NCBI GenBank assembly: GCA_021794205.1
Contig: JAJYRH010000006.1
Span: forward strand, 34,572 to 98,571
Direction: 5' to 3'
Length of the DNA stretch: 64,000 nt
Origin: a bacterium
GTDB lineage: Bacteria; Vulcanimicrobiota; Vulcanimicrobiia; Vulcanimicrobiales; Vulcanimicrobiaceae
Position numbers and translations under genes: made by a program
The notes under the pieces: generated by a model
Seen by the model: the letters and a program-made list of their open reading frames with translations, nothing else
Told to the model about the DNA's origin: nothing
Databases searched by the model: none
In this document: positions 7,272 to 16,100 of the stretch, one piece after another
How positions within the stretch are numbered: the first letter of the stretch is position 1
Layout of the letters: each line of letters starts with the position of its first letter

Positions 7272-9005
7272 ATGAAGCGCTACGCAACGACGCGAATCGA
7301 CCATCTGCAAATCGCCATCCCCGCCGGTGGGGAGGGCGCGGCGCGAGCGTTTTACGGCACGCTGCTCGGCTTACGCGAGCTTCCCAAACCCGCGGAGCTC
7401 GCCGTGCGCGGCGGGCTCTGGTTTCGCAGCGCGTCGATCGCCCTCCATCTCGGCGTCGACCCGGATTTCCGTCCTGCCCGAAAGGCGCACGTCGCACTGG
7501 CGTGCGCCGACTACGACGGCGTTCTCGCGCGGCTCGCCGCCGCGGGGGTGAGCGCGACCCCCGACGATCTTCCCTTCGAAGGGCGGGCGCACGGCTACGT
7601 CGCCGATCCCTTCGGGAACCGCGTGGAACTCATCGACGATACGCCGCTCGCTGCGAACGACGATGCCGCCGAGGCCACGATCGTCGCGGTAGCGACGCCG
7701 CCGGGGCAGGGAGCGATCGCCGTGGTACGGCTCAGCGGCTCGCGCGCGCGCACGATCGCACTTCGGCTCACCGGAGCCGCCGCGCTCCCGCCGCGCCAGG
7801 CTACGCGCGTCGCGCTCGTCGACGAGGTGGGGCGCCCGCTCGACGATGCGCTCGCGCTCTATTTCCCCGCACCGCATTCGGCGACCGGCGAGGACGTCGT
7901 CGAACTGCATGTGCACGGCGCTCCGGTGCTCGCGCGCGAAGTGGTGCGTGCCGCGATCGCTTGCGGAGCGCGCCAAGCCGGGCCCGGCGAGTTTACGCGC
8001 CGCGCATTTCTTGGCGGAAAACTCGATCTCGACGGCGTCGGTGCGGTCGGCGATCTCATCGCGGCGGAGACCGCTTCGGCGGCGCGTGCGGCGCTCGCAA
8101 ATCTCGGCGGCGCCCTGCGCGCTCGCGTCGCGGATCTGCGCGCGGCGCTGCGCGAACCGCTCGAACGGCTCGCCGCGGCGATCGATTTTCCCGACGAGGT
8201 CGAGGAGCCACCGCGCGCCCCGCTCGCCGCGTTGTTGAGCGAGCTCGAAGACGAGCTGATGCGTTTGCAACGCGACGGGGAGGCCGGGCGTCTGCTGCGC
8301 GAGGGCGTGAGCCTGGCGATCGTCGGGCCGCCGAACGCGGGAAAATCCTCGTTGCTCAATGCGTTGCTCGGCGAAGAGCGGGCGATCGTTTCGAATATTC
8401 CCGGAACGACGCGCGACAGCATCGAGGAGCGCTTCGTCATCGACGGCGTCGCGGTGCGCGCGATCGACACCGCGGGCATTCGGGCGCATGCCGATCCCCT
8501 CGAAGCGATGGGGATCGAACGTTCGCTGCGCGCCTTCGAAAGCGCGCGCGTGCTCGTGCTGGTCTTCGACGCCTCGGTTCCGCTCTCGGCGCACGCCGAA
8601 GAGCTGCTCGCGCGCAGCGAGGGGCGGACGCGGATCGTGTTCTTCAACAAAGCCGATCTCGGCACGTCGGCGCGGCGCGAGGTATCGGGAATCTCGCTCT
8701 GCGGCAGCGTTCGCTGGCCGCAGAGTTTGCAAGAACTGCGAGCGGCGATCGCGCGGGCGGGTTGGGGCGGGACGCAACCCGATCTCGAGCGCGCGCACCT
8801 CGCGTTCGGCGAAGAATTCGACGCGGTCGCGCGTGCGCTGGAGGCGCTCCGTTCGGCGCGCGCCGCGCTTGCGGCGGACGAAGCGCTCGATCTCGTCGGC
8901 AACGACCTGCGATTGATCGATGCCGCACTCGCTCATCTTTCGCTGGCGACGGCGAGCGAGGAGATGCTCGACGGCATCTTCGCGCGTTTCTGTATCGGGA
9001 AGTAG
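7272..9005 (+). CDS. mnmE: VOC-domain/MnmE fusion: tRNA modification GTPase
   Basis: MnmE with MnmG installs the carboxymethylaminomethyl group at U34 of certain tRNAs. From ATG 7272 (GGAG 12 nt upstream) the 577-residue ORF has two parts. Residues ~8-122 are a VOC/glyoxalase-like domain (IDHLQIAI, AFYGTLLGLRELP, KAHVALACADYDG, DPFGNRVELID). From ~132 a complete MnmE follows: ATIVAVATPPGQGAIAV, the helical domain, the G domain with G1 GPPNAGKSS, G3 DTAGIR and G4 NKAD, and the conserved C-terminal FCIGK. There is no stop or in-frame ATG between them, so it reads as a genuine fusion. A TTG start at 7254 is an alternative. Confidence 0.93.
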   Translation: MKRYATTRIDHLQIAIPAGGEGAARAFYGTLLGLRELPKPAELAVRGGLWFRSASIALHLGVDPDFRPARKAHVALACADYDGVLARLAAAGVSATPDDLPFEGRAHGYVADPFGNRVELIDDTPLAANDDAAEATIVAVATPPGQGAIAVVRLSGSRARTIALRLTGAAALPPRQATRVALVDEVGRPLDDALALYFPAPHSATGEDVVELHVHGAPVLAREVVRAAIACGARQAGPGEFTRRAFLGGKLDLDGVGAVGDLIAAETASAARAALANLGGALRARVADLRAALREPLERLAAAIDFPDEVEEPPRAPLAALLSELEDELMRLQRDGEAGRLLREGVSLAIVGPPNAGKSSLLNALLGEERAIVSNIPGTTRDSIEERFVIDGVAVRAIDTAGIRAHADPLEAMGIERSLRAFESARVLVLVFDASVPLSAHAEELLARSEGRTRIVFFNKADLGTSARREVSGISLCGSVRWPQSLQELRAAIARAGWGGTQPDLERAHLAFGEEFDAVARALEALRSARAALAADEALDLVGNDLRLIDAALAHLSLATASEEMLDGIFARFCIGK

Positions 9006-9007
9006 CG

Positions 9008-10879
9008 ATGGAAACGATACGTGCCGACGATGCGGCGGTGATCGTGGTCGGCGGCGGGCACGCCGGCGTCGAAGCGGCGCACGCTGCGGCGAAGATGGGC
9101 CTCTCCACGTTGTTGCTCACCGGCGATCCGGAGCGCATCTGCACGTTGCCCTGCAATCCTTCGATCGGCGGGAGCGCGAAGGGGCAACTGGTGCGCGAGA
9201 TCGACGCGCTCGGCGGAGCGATGGGCGTACTCGCCGATTCGTGCAGCGTACACGCGCGCTTTCTCAACGAAAGCAAAGGCCCCGCGGTGCGCGCGCTGCG
9301 GCAATTGATGGACAAACCGTCGTACAATCGCATGGCGTTGCGCTTGTTGCGATCGTTACCGGAATTGCGCATCGAAGCGGCGATGGTGGAAGATCTCATC
9401 GTTGCGGCCGGCGAAGTGCGCGGCGTACGTTGCGCCGACGGACGCTCGTTTTACGGGCGCCGCGTGGTGTTGGCGACCGGGACGTTTTTGGGCGGGAAAT
9501 TGTTCCGCGGCGAAGAGGTGCAACCGGGCGGGCGGCACGCCGAAGCGCCGGCGATCGGGCTCTCGCACGCACTGCGCGCGCTCGGGTTTTCGATGCAGCG
9601 CCTCAAAACGGGGACGCCGCCGCGCGTCGATCGCACGAGCGTCGATTACGCGGCGATGCGCGTGCAAGAGCCGAGTTCGACGCCGTTGTTGTTTTCGCGA
9701 CGGAGCGAAGCGCGATTCGTCGGCGAGCAACTACCGTGTTATCTCATCGACACCAACGAGCGAACGCACGCACTCGTGCGCGAGAATCTGCATCGTTCGC
9801 CGCTCTACGGGCTCGATCTCATTCGCGGCATCGGGCCGCGCTATTGTCCCTCGATCGAAGATAAAGTCATCAAATTCGCGCACAACCCGACGCACCAACT
9901 CTTCATCGAGCCCGAAGGTTGGGAGGAGCCGACGCTCTACGTCGGCGGGTTCTCCACTTCGCTTCCCGCCGAGGTGCAGCTCGCGATGTTGCAGACGTTG
10001 CCGGGAATGGAGCGCTGCGAGATGCTGCGCGCGGGCTACGCCGTGGAGTACGACATGGTCGCGCCCACGGAGTTAGACGATACGTTGCAGACGCGGCGCA
10101 TCGCCGGGCTCTACCACTGCGGCCAACTCAATGGGACTTCGGGCTACGAAGAGGCCGCGGCGCAAGGGCTCGTCGCCGGTGCGAATGCGGCGCTCGCGGC
10201 GCAAGGGCGCGAACCGCTGCGCATCGCGCGCTCGGAGGGCTATATCGGGGTGCTCGTCGACGATTTGGTCGGCAAGGGCGTCGACGAGCCCTATCGGATG
10301 CTGACCTCGCGCGCCGAGCACCGCGTCCTGCTTCGGCACGACAACGCCGACCGCCGGCTCACCCCCCGCGGACGAGAGATTGGACTTGTCGACGACGACC
10401 AATGGACGGGGTGCGTCGAAGAAATCGAGCGTCTCGATCGCGCGGTACGCGAGGCGGAGCGCCTGCGTTTGCCGACGCGCGAGATTGGGAGCGAGCGTTT
10501 TCAGGGGCCGCCGACGCTCGCCGAAGCGCTGCGGCGCCCGCACCTGGGCGTTGAGGATCTGCGCCCGTGGCTCCCCGAGGGAATCTCCGGGGAGATTGCC
10601 GAGCGCCTCGAGATCGAAGTGAAGCTCGAAGGCTATGTGAGGCGCGAAGAGCAGGCGATTCTCCAGGCCGCGCGGCGCGAGCGGCTCGTCATTCCCGCAG
10701 ATTTCGCCTACGACCGGGTCGGCGCGCTCTCCAGCGAGGCCCGAGAGAAACTCGCTCGGCAGCGGCCGCGGACGCTGGGGGCGGCCGGACGCATCCCCGG
10801 CGTGGCGCCCTCGGACGTCGCGATTCTCTCGCTGTATCTGCAGCGCTCGGAGCACGCTTCTCCGGCGGTGGCCCAGTGA
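9008..10879 (+). CDS. mnmG: tRNA uridine 5-carboxymethylaminomethyl modification enzyme MnmG (GidA)
   Basis: 623 residues, normal for the family. The FAD-binding loop VVGGGHAGVEAAHAAAKMG is near the N-terminus, followed by NPSIGGSAKGQLVREIDALGG, the second signature GTPPRVD, and GQLNGTSGYEEAAAQGL. It is the partner of MnmE in U34 tRNA modification. ATG lies 2 bp after the mnmE stop; the frame is open far upstream but that part is a shadow of mnmE. Confidence 0.97.
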   Translation: METIRADDAAVIVVGGGHAGVEAAHAAAKMGLSTLLLTGDPERICTLPCNPSIGGSAKGQLVREIDALGGAMGVLADSCSVHARFLNESKGPAVRALRQLMDKPSYNRMALRLLRSLPELRIEAAMVEDLIVAAGEVRGVRCADGRSFYGRRVVLATGTFLGGKLFRGEEVQPGGRHAEAPAIGLSHALRALGFSMQRLKTGTPPRVDRTSVDYAAMRVQEPSSTPLLFSRRSEARFVGEQLPCYLIDTNERTHALVRENLHRSPLYGLDLIRGIGPRYCPSIEDKVIKFAHNPTHQLFIEPEGWEEPTLYVGGFSTSLPAEVQLAMLQTLPGMERCEMLRAGYAVEYDMVAPTELDDTLQTRRIAGLYHCGQLNGTSGYEEAAAQGLVAGANAALAAQGREPLRIARSEGYIGVLVDDLVGKGVDEPYRMLTSRAEHRVLLRHDNADRRLTPRGREIGLVDDDQWTGCVEEIERLDRAVREAERLRLPTREIGSERFQGPPTLAEALRRPHLGVEDLRPWLPEGISGEIAERLEIEVKLEGYVRREEQAILQAARRERLVIPADFAYDRVGALSSEAREKLARQRPRTLGAAGRIPGVAPSDVAILSLYLQRSEHASPAVAQ

Positions 10880-11553
10880 ACGAACGCGAGGAGCTCGACG
10901 CTTTGCTCGCAGCGGCGGGCGTCGACGAGGCCTACCGAGCACGCATGAGTTCGTTCGGCGCCTCGTTGCTGGAGGCGAATCGACGCTTCAATCTTACCGG
11001 CGCGAAGACGCCGGCAACGCTCGCGCCGCATATTCTCGATGCGCTCACCCTGCTGCCCGAGGTGGAGGGGCGAACGATCGATGTCGGCTCCGGCGGCGGA
11101 TTTCCGGGGATTCCGTTGCTGCTCGCCGGTGCGACGGTCGATTTTCTCGAGGCGAACGCGAAGAAGTGCGGCTTTCTGGGCGAGCAGATCGCCGCGTTCG
11201 GGGTGGAGGCGACCGTCTATTGCGGCCGCGCCGAGGTCCTTGGTCGGGATCCGAACCTTCGCGAGCGATACGACCGTGCGGTGGCACGTGCGGTGGCTTC
11301 GGCAACGACGGTCGCGGAGTATCTCGTTCCATTCCTGCGCATCGGCGGCGTTGCGCTGATGCCGCGTGGGCGCGCCGAGGAGGGCGAGGAGGCGGCGATC
11401 GCCGACGCTGCCCTCGTGCTTGGGGCCGAACCGATCGAAGAGATTCGCCTCGAGGGCGATCGCCGGATCGTGCGGCTGCGCAAGCTCCGGCCGACCCCCG
11501 AGCGCTTCCCCCGCCGAACGGGTATCCCGAGCACGAAACCCCTCTGCCGGTAG
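10876..11553 (+). CDS. rsmG: 16S rRNA (guanine-N7) methyltransferase RsmG
   Basis: Methylates G527 of 16S rRNA. 225 residues from a GTG that overlaps the mnmG stop (GTGA). The SAM-binding motif DVGSGGGFPGIPL sits near residue 70, preceded by NRRFNLTGAKT and followed by RAVARAVAS. This ends the tRNA/rRNA modification run; the repeat field begins right after the stop. Confidence 0.95.
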   Translation: MNEREELDALLAAAGVDEAYRARMSSFGASLLEANRRFNLTGAKTPATLAPHILDALTLLPEVEGRTIDVGSGGGFPGIPLLLAGATVDFLEANAKKCGFLGEQIAAFGVEATVYCGRAEVLGRDPNLRERYDRAVARAVASATTVAEYLVPFLRIGGVALMPRGRAEEGEEAAIADAALVLGAEPIEEIRLEGDRRIVRLRKLRPTPERFPRRTGIPSTKPLCR

Positions 11554-11698
11554 CGCCCCTCCAGTGTCACGCCGAGTGGGCCCGGGTGTCACGCCGAGTA
11601 GGCCTGGTGTCACGCCTCTCCTGCGTCACGCCGCTCCTGTGTCACGCCGAGTAGCCGCCCTTCGACTCGCTTCGCTCGCTCAGGACAGGCTCGGCGGC

Positions 11699-11863
11699 GT
11701 ATCGAGGCGCCGCGCCAACACCGCTCGCGCCGCCCGCTCCTTGCTAGACGCTCGCGGCTCGGACAAGCAATGTCAGGGTCCTCGCCGCTCGCTTAAGCGC
11801 TCGTCGGGGCAGCACGACGGTGCGGCGCGGCGGGGCTCCGCGATTATGTTTCACGAGAAACAA
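11699..11863 (+). repeat. 165-bp direct repeat, copy 1, ending in a parS-like site
   Basis: Runs from GTATCGAGGCGCCGCG to GAGAAACAA and recurs 258 bp downstream with one difference noticed (CACCGCTC versus CACTGCTC). The last bases contain the parS-like palindrome. The near-identity shows a recent duplication. Confidence 0.85.
11847..11862 (+). promoter_or_regulatory. parS-like ParB-binding site 1
   Basis: TGTTTCACGAGAAACA matches the widely conserved parS TGTTTCACGTGAAACA except for one central base (A for T). It is about 1.7 kb from parA, where parS sites typically cluster. Confidence 0.7.
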
Positions 11864-11956
11864 CCCGCCCGTGGAGGCTTACTGTCACGCCGAGTAGGCC
11901 CGCAGGGCCGTATCGAGGCGCCGCCCCTGTGTCACGCCGAGTAGGCCCGCAGGGCC

Positions 11957-12121
11957 GTATCGAGGCGCCGCGCCAACACTGCTCGCGCCGCCCGCTCCTT
12001 GCTAGACGCTCGCGGCTCGGACAAGCAATGTCAGGGTCCTCGCCGCTCGCTTAAGCGCTCGTCGGGGCAGCACGACGGTGCGGCGCGGCGGGGCTCCGCG
12101 ATTATGTTTCACGAGAAACAA
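11957..12121 (+). repeat. 165-bp direct repeat, copy 2, ending in a parS-like site
   Basis: Second copy of the 165-bp unit, ending about 40 bp before the cca start, so it also forms the cca upstream region. Confidence 0.85.
12105..12120 (+). promoter_or_regulatory. parS-like ParB-binding site 2
   Basis: Identical to site 1 (TGTTTCACGAGAAACA) because it lies in the duplicated 165-bp unit. It is 41 bp upstream of the cca start. Confidence 0.7.
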
Positions 12122-12161
12122 TCGCGGGGCGCACTGCTCGGCGAGCTTGGAACAGGGTAGA

Positions 12162-13565
12162 ATGAGGGCGATGCCGCTGCACCCCATCGACAAAATGCTC
12201 GCCGACGCGCTCCCTTCCGGGACGCTTTTTTCGGTTGGCGGGCGCGTTCGCGACGAACTGCGGCTCGGGGAGGGCTCGGAGCCGAAAGATTTCGACTATG
12301 TCGTAACCGGGCTCTCGTTCGCGCAGATCAGGGATCGGCTCGCCCCCATCGGGCGGATCGATCTCGTCGGCGAGAGCTTTGCGGTGCTCAAGTTCACGCT
12401 GGCGGGGCAGAGCGTCGATATCGCGCCTCCGCGGCGCGAACGCTCCACTGGGATCGGGCATCGAGCCTTCGATATCGAGAGCGGCCCCGACGTGAGCCTC
12501 GAAGAGGACCTTGGCCGCCGGGATTTCCGCATGAATGCGATCGCGCGCGCGCTCCCCGAGGGGCGGCTCGTCGATCCGTTCGCCGGCGCCGCCGATATTG
12601 AGGCGCGTCGCATCGATATTCTCTGGCCGGGAGCCTTTCGCGAGGATCCGCTTCGGCTGTTAAGGGCGGCTCAGTTTGCCGCGCGCTTCGAGTTCTCGGT
12701 AAGCGCCGAGACCCGGAGCGCAATGCGCGAGGCCGCACCCCTCGTCGCCTCGGTCTCGGCGGAGCGCGTGATGGACGAGCTGCAGAAGCTGCTCGGTCTC
12801 GCCGCGAAGCCGTCCTCGGGGCTACGACTGCTCGAAGAGACCGGTATTTTGGCAGTACTGCTCCCCGAAGTGATGGAGGGGCGGAACGTCGAGCAGAACG
12901 AGTGGCACGCCTACGACGTCCTCGATCACAACCTCGCGACCCTCGATGCGGTGCCGCCGGGCGACATCGTCCTTCGTCTCGCGGCGCTTCTCCACGACGT
13001 GGGGAAGCCGCGCACCAAAGACGGGCCGCACTTCTATCGCCACGAGCAGGTCGGCGGCGACCTCGTGCGCGCGATCATGCAGCGCCTCCGTTTCTCCGGC
13101 GATGCGACCGACGAGGTCGAGGCGCTGGTGCGCAATCACATGTACGTCGCCGATCCCCAACTGAGCGAGGCGGCATTGCGGCGTTTCATCCGGCGTATTG
13201 GAGCCGCTCGGCTGCAGCGGCAATTTGCGCTCCGAGCTGCCGATATCGTCGGCTCCGGGCTTCCCAAACGAGACGGCTCGAACGAACGCTTTGAAGAGCG
13301 CATCTGGGCGGAGATGAAGAAAAAACCCGCGCTCGGCGTCGGTGATCTGGCGATCGGCGGCGAGGAGATTATCGCGGAAATGCGTGCTCGAGGGCTTGTC
13401 AACGCGGCTTTTCGAGGTGATAAGAGAGTAGGGGCGGCGCTTGCGGTGCTCCTCGAGAAGGTTACCGAGCGGCCCGAGCATAACGAGCGGGGTTCGCTCC
13501 TCACGCTGCTTGGGGAGTATCTTGCATCGTCGGAACCCGAGAGCGACAGCGAATGTTTCACGTGA
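12162..13565 (+). CDS. cca: CCA tRNA nucleotidyltransferase / poly(A) polymerase family protein
   Basis: Family of enzymes that add CCA to tRNA 3' ends or poly(A) to RNA. 467 residues from ATG 12162. The nucleotidyltransferase head has the GGRVRDELR loop, catalytic DFDYVV and [10 protein letters not shown]; the tRNA-binding neck is followed by an HD domain with LLHDVGK and NHMYVAD. An ATG at 12171 is an alternative start; TAGAAT at 12158-12163 would place a leaderless start there. The gene sits unusually between rsmG and parA. Sequence alone cannot tell CCA-adding from A-adding activity. Confidence 0.9.
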   Translation: MRAMPLHPIDKMLADALPSGTLFSVGGRVRDELRLGEGSEPKDFDYVVTGLSFAQIRDRLAPIGRIDLVGESFAVLKFTLAGQSVDIAPPRRERSTGIGHRAFDIESGPDVSLEEDLGRRDFRMNAIARALPEGRLVDPFAGAADIEARRIDILWPGAFREDPLRLLRAAQFAARFEFSVSAETRSAMREAAPLVASVSAERVMDELQKLLGLAAKPSSGLRLLEETGILAVLLPEVMEGRNVEQNEWHAYDVLDHNLATLDAVPPGDIVLRLAALLHDVGKPRTKDGPHFYRHEQVGGDLVRAIMQRLRFSGDATDEVEALVRNHMYVADPQLSEAALRRFIRRIGAARLQRQFALRAADIVGSGLPKRDGSNERFEERIWAEMKKKPALGVGDLAIGGEEIIAEMRARGLVNAAFRGDKRVGAALAVLLEKVTERPEHNERGSLLTLLGEYLASSEPESDSECFT

Positions 13566-13569
13566 AACG
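13554..13569 (+). promoter_or_regulatory. parS site immediately upstream of parA
   Basis: TGTTTCACGTGAAACG carries a perfect 14-bp palindrome GTTTCACGTGAAAC and 15 of 16 consensus parS bases. It overlaps the cca stop and ends 15 bp before the proposed parA start, so ParB bound here could also repress parAB. Confidence 0.85.
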
Positions 13570-13584
13570 TTCAAGGAGAGCGTC

Positions 13585-14358
13585 CTGACTCGTATCATCG
13601 CATTGGTCAATCAAAAAGGCGGCGTCGGCAAATCGACGACCGCCGTCAATCTCGGCGCCGCGCTCGCGCTCGAGGGCCGACACGTGCTCGTTATCGATTG
13701 CGATCCGCAAGGCAACACCACCACCGGCTTCGGTATCGAAAAGAGCAAATTGCGCGCCGATACCTATAGCGTCTTGCTCGGCGACACGCGCATCGACGAC
13801 GCGCTCGTGCCGACCGATATCGCCCATCTCGATTTGCTCCCGGCGACGCTCAATCTCGCCGGAGCGGAGATCGAGCTCGTCTCCGCGCTTTCGCGTGAAA
13901 CGCGGCTGCGCGCGGCGCTCCAGCCGATCTCGTCGCGCTACGATTACGTGCTCATCGATTGCCCGCCGTCGTTGGGTTTGCTGACGATCAATGCGCTCAC
14001 GGCAGCCGAAGAGATCGTGATTCCGGTTCAGGCCGAGTTCTACGCACTCGAGGGGCTGACGCAATTAACCGCGGTCGTACATAAGGTTCGCGAAGCGCTC
14101 AATCCGAGCTTGCACGTCAGCGGCGTGCTCGTCACCATGTTCGACGGACGCACGCGCTTGGCGAGTGAAGTGATCGACGAACTGGAAAAATACTTTCCCG
14201 AACAGATGTATAAAACGCAGATTCCGCGCAACATTCGGCTCAGCGAGGCTCCTTCGTACGGCCAACCCGCGATTCTCTTCGATATTAAGAGCCGCGGTGC
14301 GCAAGCGTATATCGCGCTCGCCCAAGAGATCGGCTTGCGTGCCAAGGTGCGGGCGTGA
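13585..14358 (+). CDS. parA: Chromosome-partitioning ATPase ParA (Soj)
   Basis: Deviant Walker ATPase that moves ParB-parS complexes. Walker A is KGGVGKST near the N-terminus, then [11 protein letters not shown] and [14 protein letters not shown]. No ATG, GTG or TTG fits the N-terminus: the frame reads AAGGAGAGCGTC then CTG ACT CGT ATC. A CTG at 13585 with AAGGAG seven bases ahead is the best start and gives 257 residues. The gene overlaps parB by 4 bp (GTGA). Confidence 0.93.
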   Translation: MTRIIALVNQKGGVGKSTTAVNLGAALALEGRHVLVIDCDPQGNTTTGFGIEKSKLRADTYSVLLGDTRIDDALVPTDIAHLDLLPATLNLAGAEIELVSALSRETRLRAALQPISSRYDYVLIDCPPSLGLLTINALTAAEEIVIPVQAEFYALEGLTQLTAVVHKVREALNPSLHVSGVLVTMFDGRTRLASEVIDELEKYFPEQMYKTQIPRNIRLSEAPSYGQPAILFDIKSRGAQAYIALAQEIGLRAKVRA

Positions 14359-15248
14359 GCGCGCCCAAGCGCGGGCTCGGCCGCGGCCTCACCGCGCTGC
14401 TCGGCGACGCGGGTGTCGCGCCGACTCCCGTTCGCCCGACCGCTCCAGCCGAAGAAGTTACTGGCGACGTCGTTCGCGAGATCGCGATCGATCGCGTGGC
14501 GCCGAATGCCGCGCAACCGCGCAAACACTTCAACGAAGAGGCGCTCGCGGAATTGGCGTCCTCGATCGAACAGTACGGCGTGCTCGTGCCGATTATCGTG
14601 CGCGCGCGCGGAGAGCGCTTCGAAATCGTCGCCGGTGAACGGCGCTGGCGCGCGAGCGCGATCGCCAAAAAAAGCAGCATTCCGGCGATCGTTCGGGCGA
14701 GTAACGATGTCGAATCGATCGAAATCGCGATTATCGAAAATCTCCAGCGCGAAGATTTAAATCCACTAGAAGAAGCGTACGGCTTCGCGCACCTCATCGA
14801 AGAATATGCGTTCACGCAAGAACAACTCGCCGTTCGCATCGGCAAGAGCCGCCCGGCGATCGCCAACGCGCTGCGTCTGCTCGCGCTCGATGACGAAATC
14901 AAGGCGATGCTCGTCGAACGCCGCATCACCGCGGGGCACGCTCGGGCATTGCTCGCCATTCCCGCCGAGAAGCGCCTCGCGCTCGCGCGGCGCGTCGCGC
15001 AAGAACAACTCTCCGTGCGAGCGATCGAAGATATCGTGCGCGAAGCGAGCGCGCCGAAGCCTCGGCGCACGGAGCACGCGGCGGCCAGCGAGATCGGCGC
15101 CGACGAACGAGCGTTCGTCGATCGCGTCGAACGCCGGTACGGCACCGCGGTGCGAATCGTTCGCGCCGGTCGGGGCGGCCGGATCGAGTTGCGCTTCGCC
15201 GACGATGAAGAACTCATGCGGCTCGGCGACCTTCTGCTCGACGCATAG
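14355..15248 (+). CDS. parB: Chromosome-partitioning protein ParB (Spo0J)
   Basis: parS-binding CTPase clamp, 297 residues. The N-terminal tail [14 protein letters not shown] is the typical ParA-stimulating peptide. The CTP/ParB-N domain contains QPRKHF and GERRWRAS, then [13 protein letters not shown], then the helix-turn-helix [16 protein letters not shown], and a C-terminal dimerisation domain. GTG start overlaps the parA stop. Confidence 0.96.
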   Translation: MSAPKRGLGRGLTALLGDAGVAPTPVRPTAPAEEVTGDVVREIAIDRVAPNAAQPRKHFNEEALAELASSIEQYGVLVPIIVRARGERFEIVAGERRWRASAIAKKSSIPAIVRASNDVESIEIAIIENLQREDLNPLEEAYGFAHLIEEYAFTQEQLAVRIGKSRPAIANALRLLALDDEIKAMLVERRITAGHARALLAIPAEKRLALARRVAQEQLSVRAIEDIVREASAPKPRRTEHAAASEIGADERAFVDRVERRYGTAVRIVRAGRGGRIELRFADDEELMRLGDLLLDA

Positions 15249-15258
15249 GAGCGCTCGC

Positions 15259-15468
15259 ATGAACTCCGGCCCCGGCCCGCTCTTTCCGTTTACGCGCGCG
15301 CTCTCGCTGGCGATGGGTGCGGTCCTCTGCTTCGGTTTTCTCGTTCCGCTCGCGTTGCAGCGCGGGCAACGGTGGGTCGCCGTCGGCACGATCGTCGTGT
15401 TCTGCGCCTACGTCGCCGCGAACGTCGTCATGTGGGTGCGTTTGCGCCCGACGAAAAAGAAACCGTGA
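15259..15468 (+). CDS. Small two-helix membrane protein
   Basis: 69 residues with two predicted transmembrane helices (about 14-32 and 40-58) and a basic C-terminal RLRPTKKKP. ATG 15259 has TAGGAG (15246-15251) as ribosome binding site. It starts 10 bp after parB and overlaps thiE by 4 bp, so it belongs to the par-thi operon. No family recognised. Confidence 0.7.
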   Translation: MNSGPGPLFPFTRALSLAMGAVLCFGFLVPLALQRGQRWVAVGTIVVFCAYVAANVVMWVRLRPTKKKP

Positions 15469-16100
15469 CGCGCGAAGCGGCGCGAGCGCTGTTGCACGGC
15501 CCGTACGCCATCGTGAACGAAACGTCCGGCGCGCGCGCTCTCGTCGAAGCGGCGCTCGCTGCGGGTTTTCGGATCGTGCAGTATCGCGCGAAAGAAGGCA
15601 TCGATCGCGCGCGCCTGCGCGCGTTCGCCGATCTCGCCCACGCGAGCGGCGCGCTCGCGATCGGCAACGACGATTGGCGCGCGGCGCGGGAGGCGGGTTG
15701 CGACGGCGTGCATCTTGGTCCCGGCGACGACGGCTTCGAGGATCCCGCGCGCGTGCGCGCCGCGTGGCCCGAGGCGATCGTCGGCCTGTCGATCGGCAGC
15801 CCCGATGAAGCGCGCCTGGCCGATCTCGGCGCGGTCGATTATCTCGGCGTCGGCGCGGTCTTCGCGACGGCGAGCAAGGCGGACGCGGGCGCTCCGATCG
15901 CTCTCGCCGGGCTGCGCGCTCTCGCCGACGCGACGGATCTGCCGATCTGCGCGATCGGAGGCATCACCGCCGAGCGGCTCGCCGGAGTGCGCGCGAGCGG
16001 CGCCGCGATGGCTGCGACCATCGCCGCCATCGAGAAAGCCGCCGATCCCGCCGAGGCGGCCCGCCGCTTCGTCGCCGCCTGGAAGAGCGCCGCGCCGTGA
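15465..16100 (+). CDS. thiE: Thiamine-phosphate synthase
   Basis: Couples HMP-pyrophosphate and thiazole phosphate. 211 residues from a GTG overlapping the previous stop. The TIM-barrel signatures are RIVQYRAKEG, GDDGVHLG-type GCDGVHLGPGDD, GLSIGS, DYLGVGAVFAT and CAIGGIT. It is adjacent to thiD. Confidence 0.92.
   Translation: MTREAARALLHGPYAIVNETSGARALVEAALAAGFRIVQYRAKEGIDRARLRAFADLAHASGALAIGNDDWRAAREAGCDGVHLGPGDDGFEDPARVRAAWPEAIVGLSIGSPDEARLADLGAVDYLGVGAVFATASKADAGAPIALAGLRALADATDLPICAIGGITAERLAGVRASGAAMAATIAAIEKAADPAEAARRFVAAWKSAAP

Larger units (their letters stand above)
11554..12161. repeat. Repeat field with GTCACGCCGAGTAG motifs between rsmG and cca
   Basis: About 600 bp without a supported gene. 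GTCACGCC occurs at least seven times (11566, 11588, 11609, 11625, 11641, 11884, 11931), mostly followed by GAGTAG. A 47-bp unit is tandemly repeated at 11884 and 11931. Two long 165-bp repeats lie inside and are listed separately. The same family of short motifs returns at 39577-39985, so it is dispersed in the genome. Confidence 0.8.

Noticed and set aside
7371..8936. 521-codon minus-strand ORF opposite mnmE
   Set aside because: No domain-like composition and fully covered by conserved MnmE on the plus strand.
7502..9007. Long upstream extension of the mnmG frame
   Set aside because: The extension is Arg/Ala-rich shadow sequence of mnmE; the conserved MnmG start is at ATG 9008.
11554..12161. 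Protein-coding ORFs in the repeat field (for example an ORF ending at 11944)
   Set aside because: The frames only read through repeats and have no conserved sequence.
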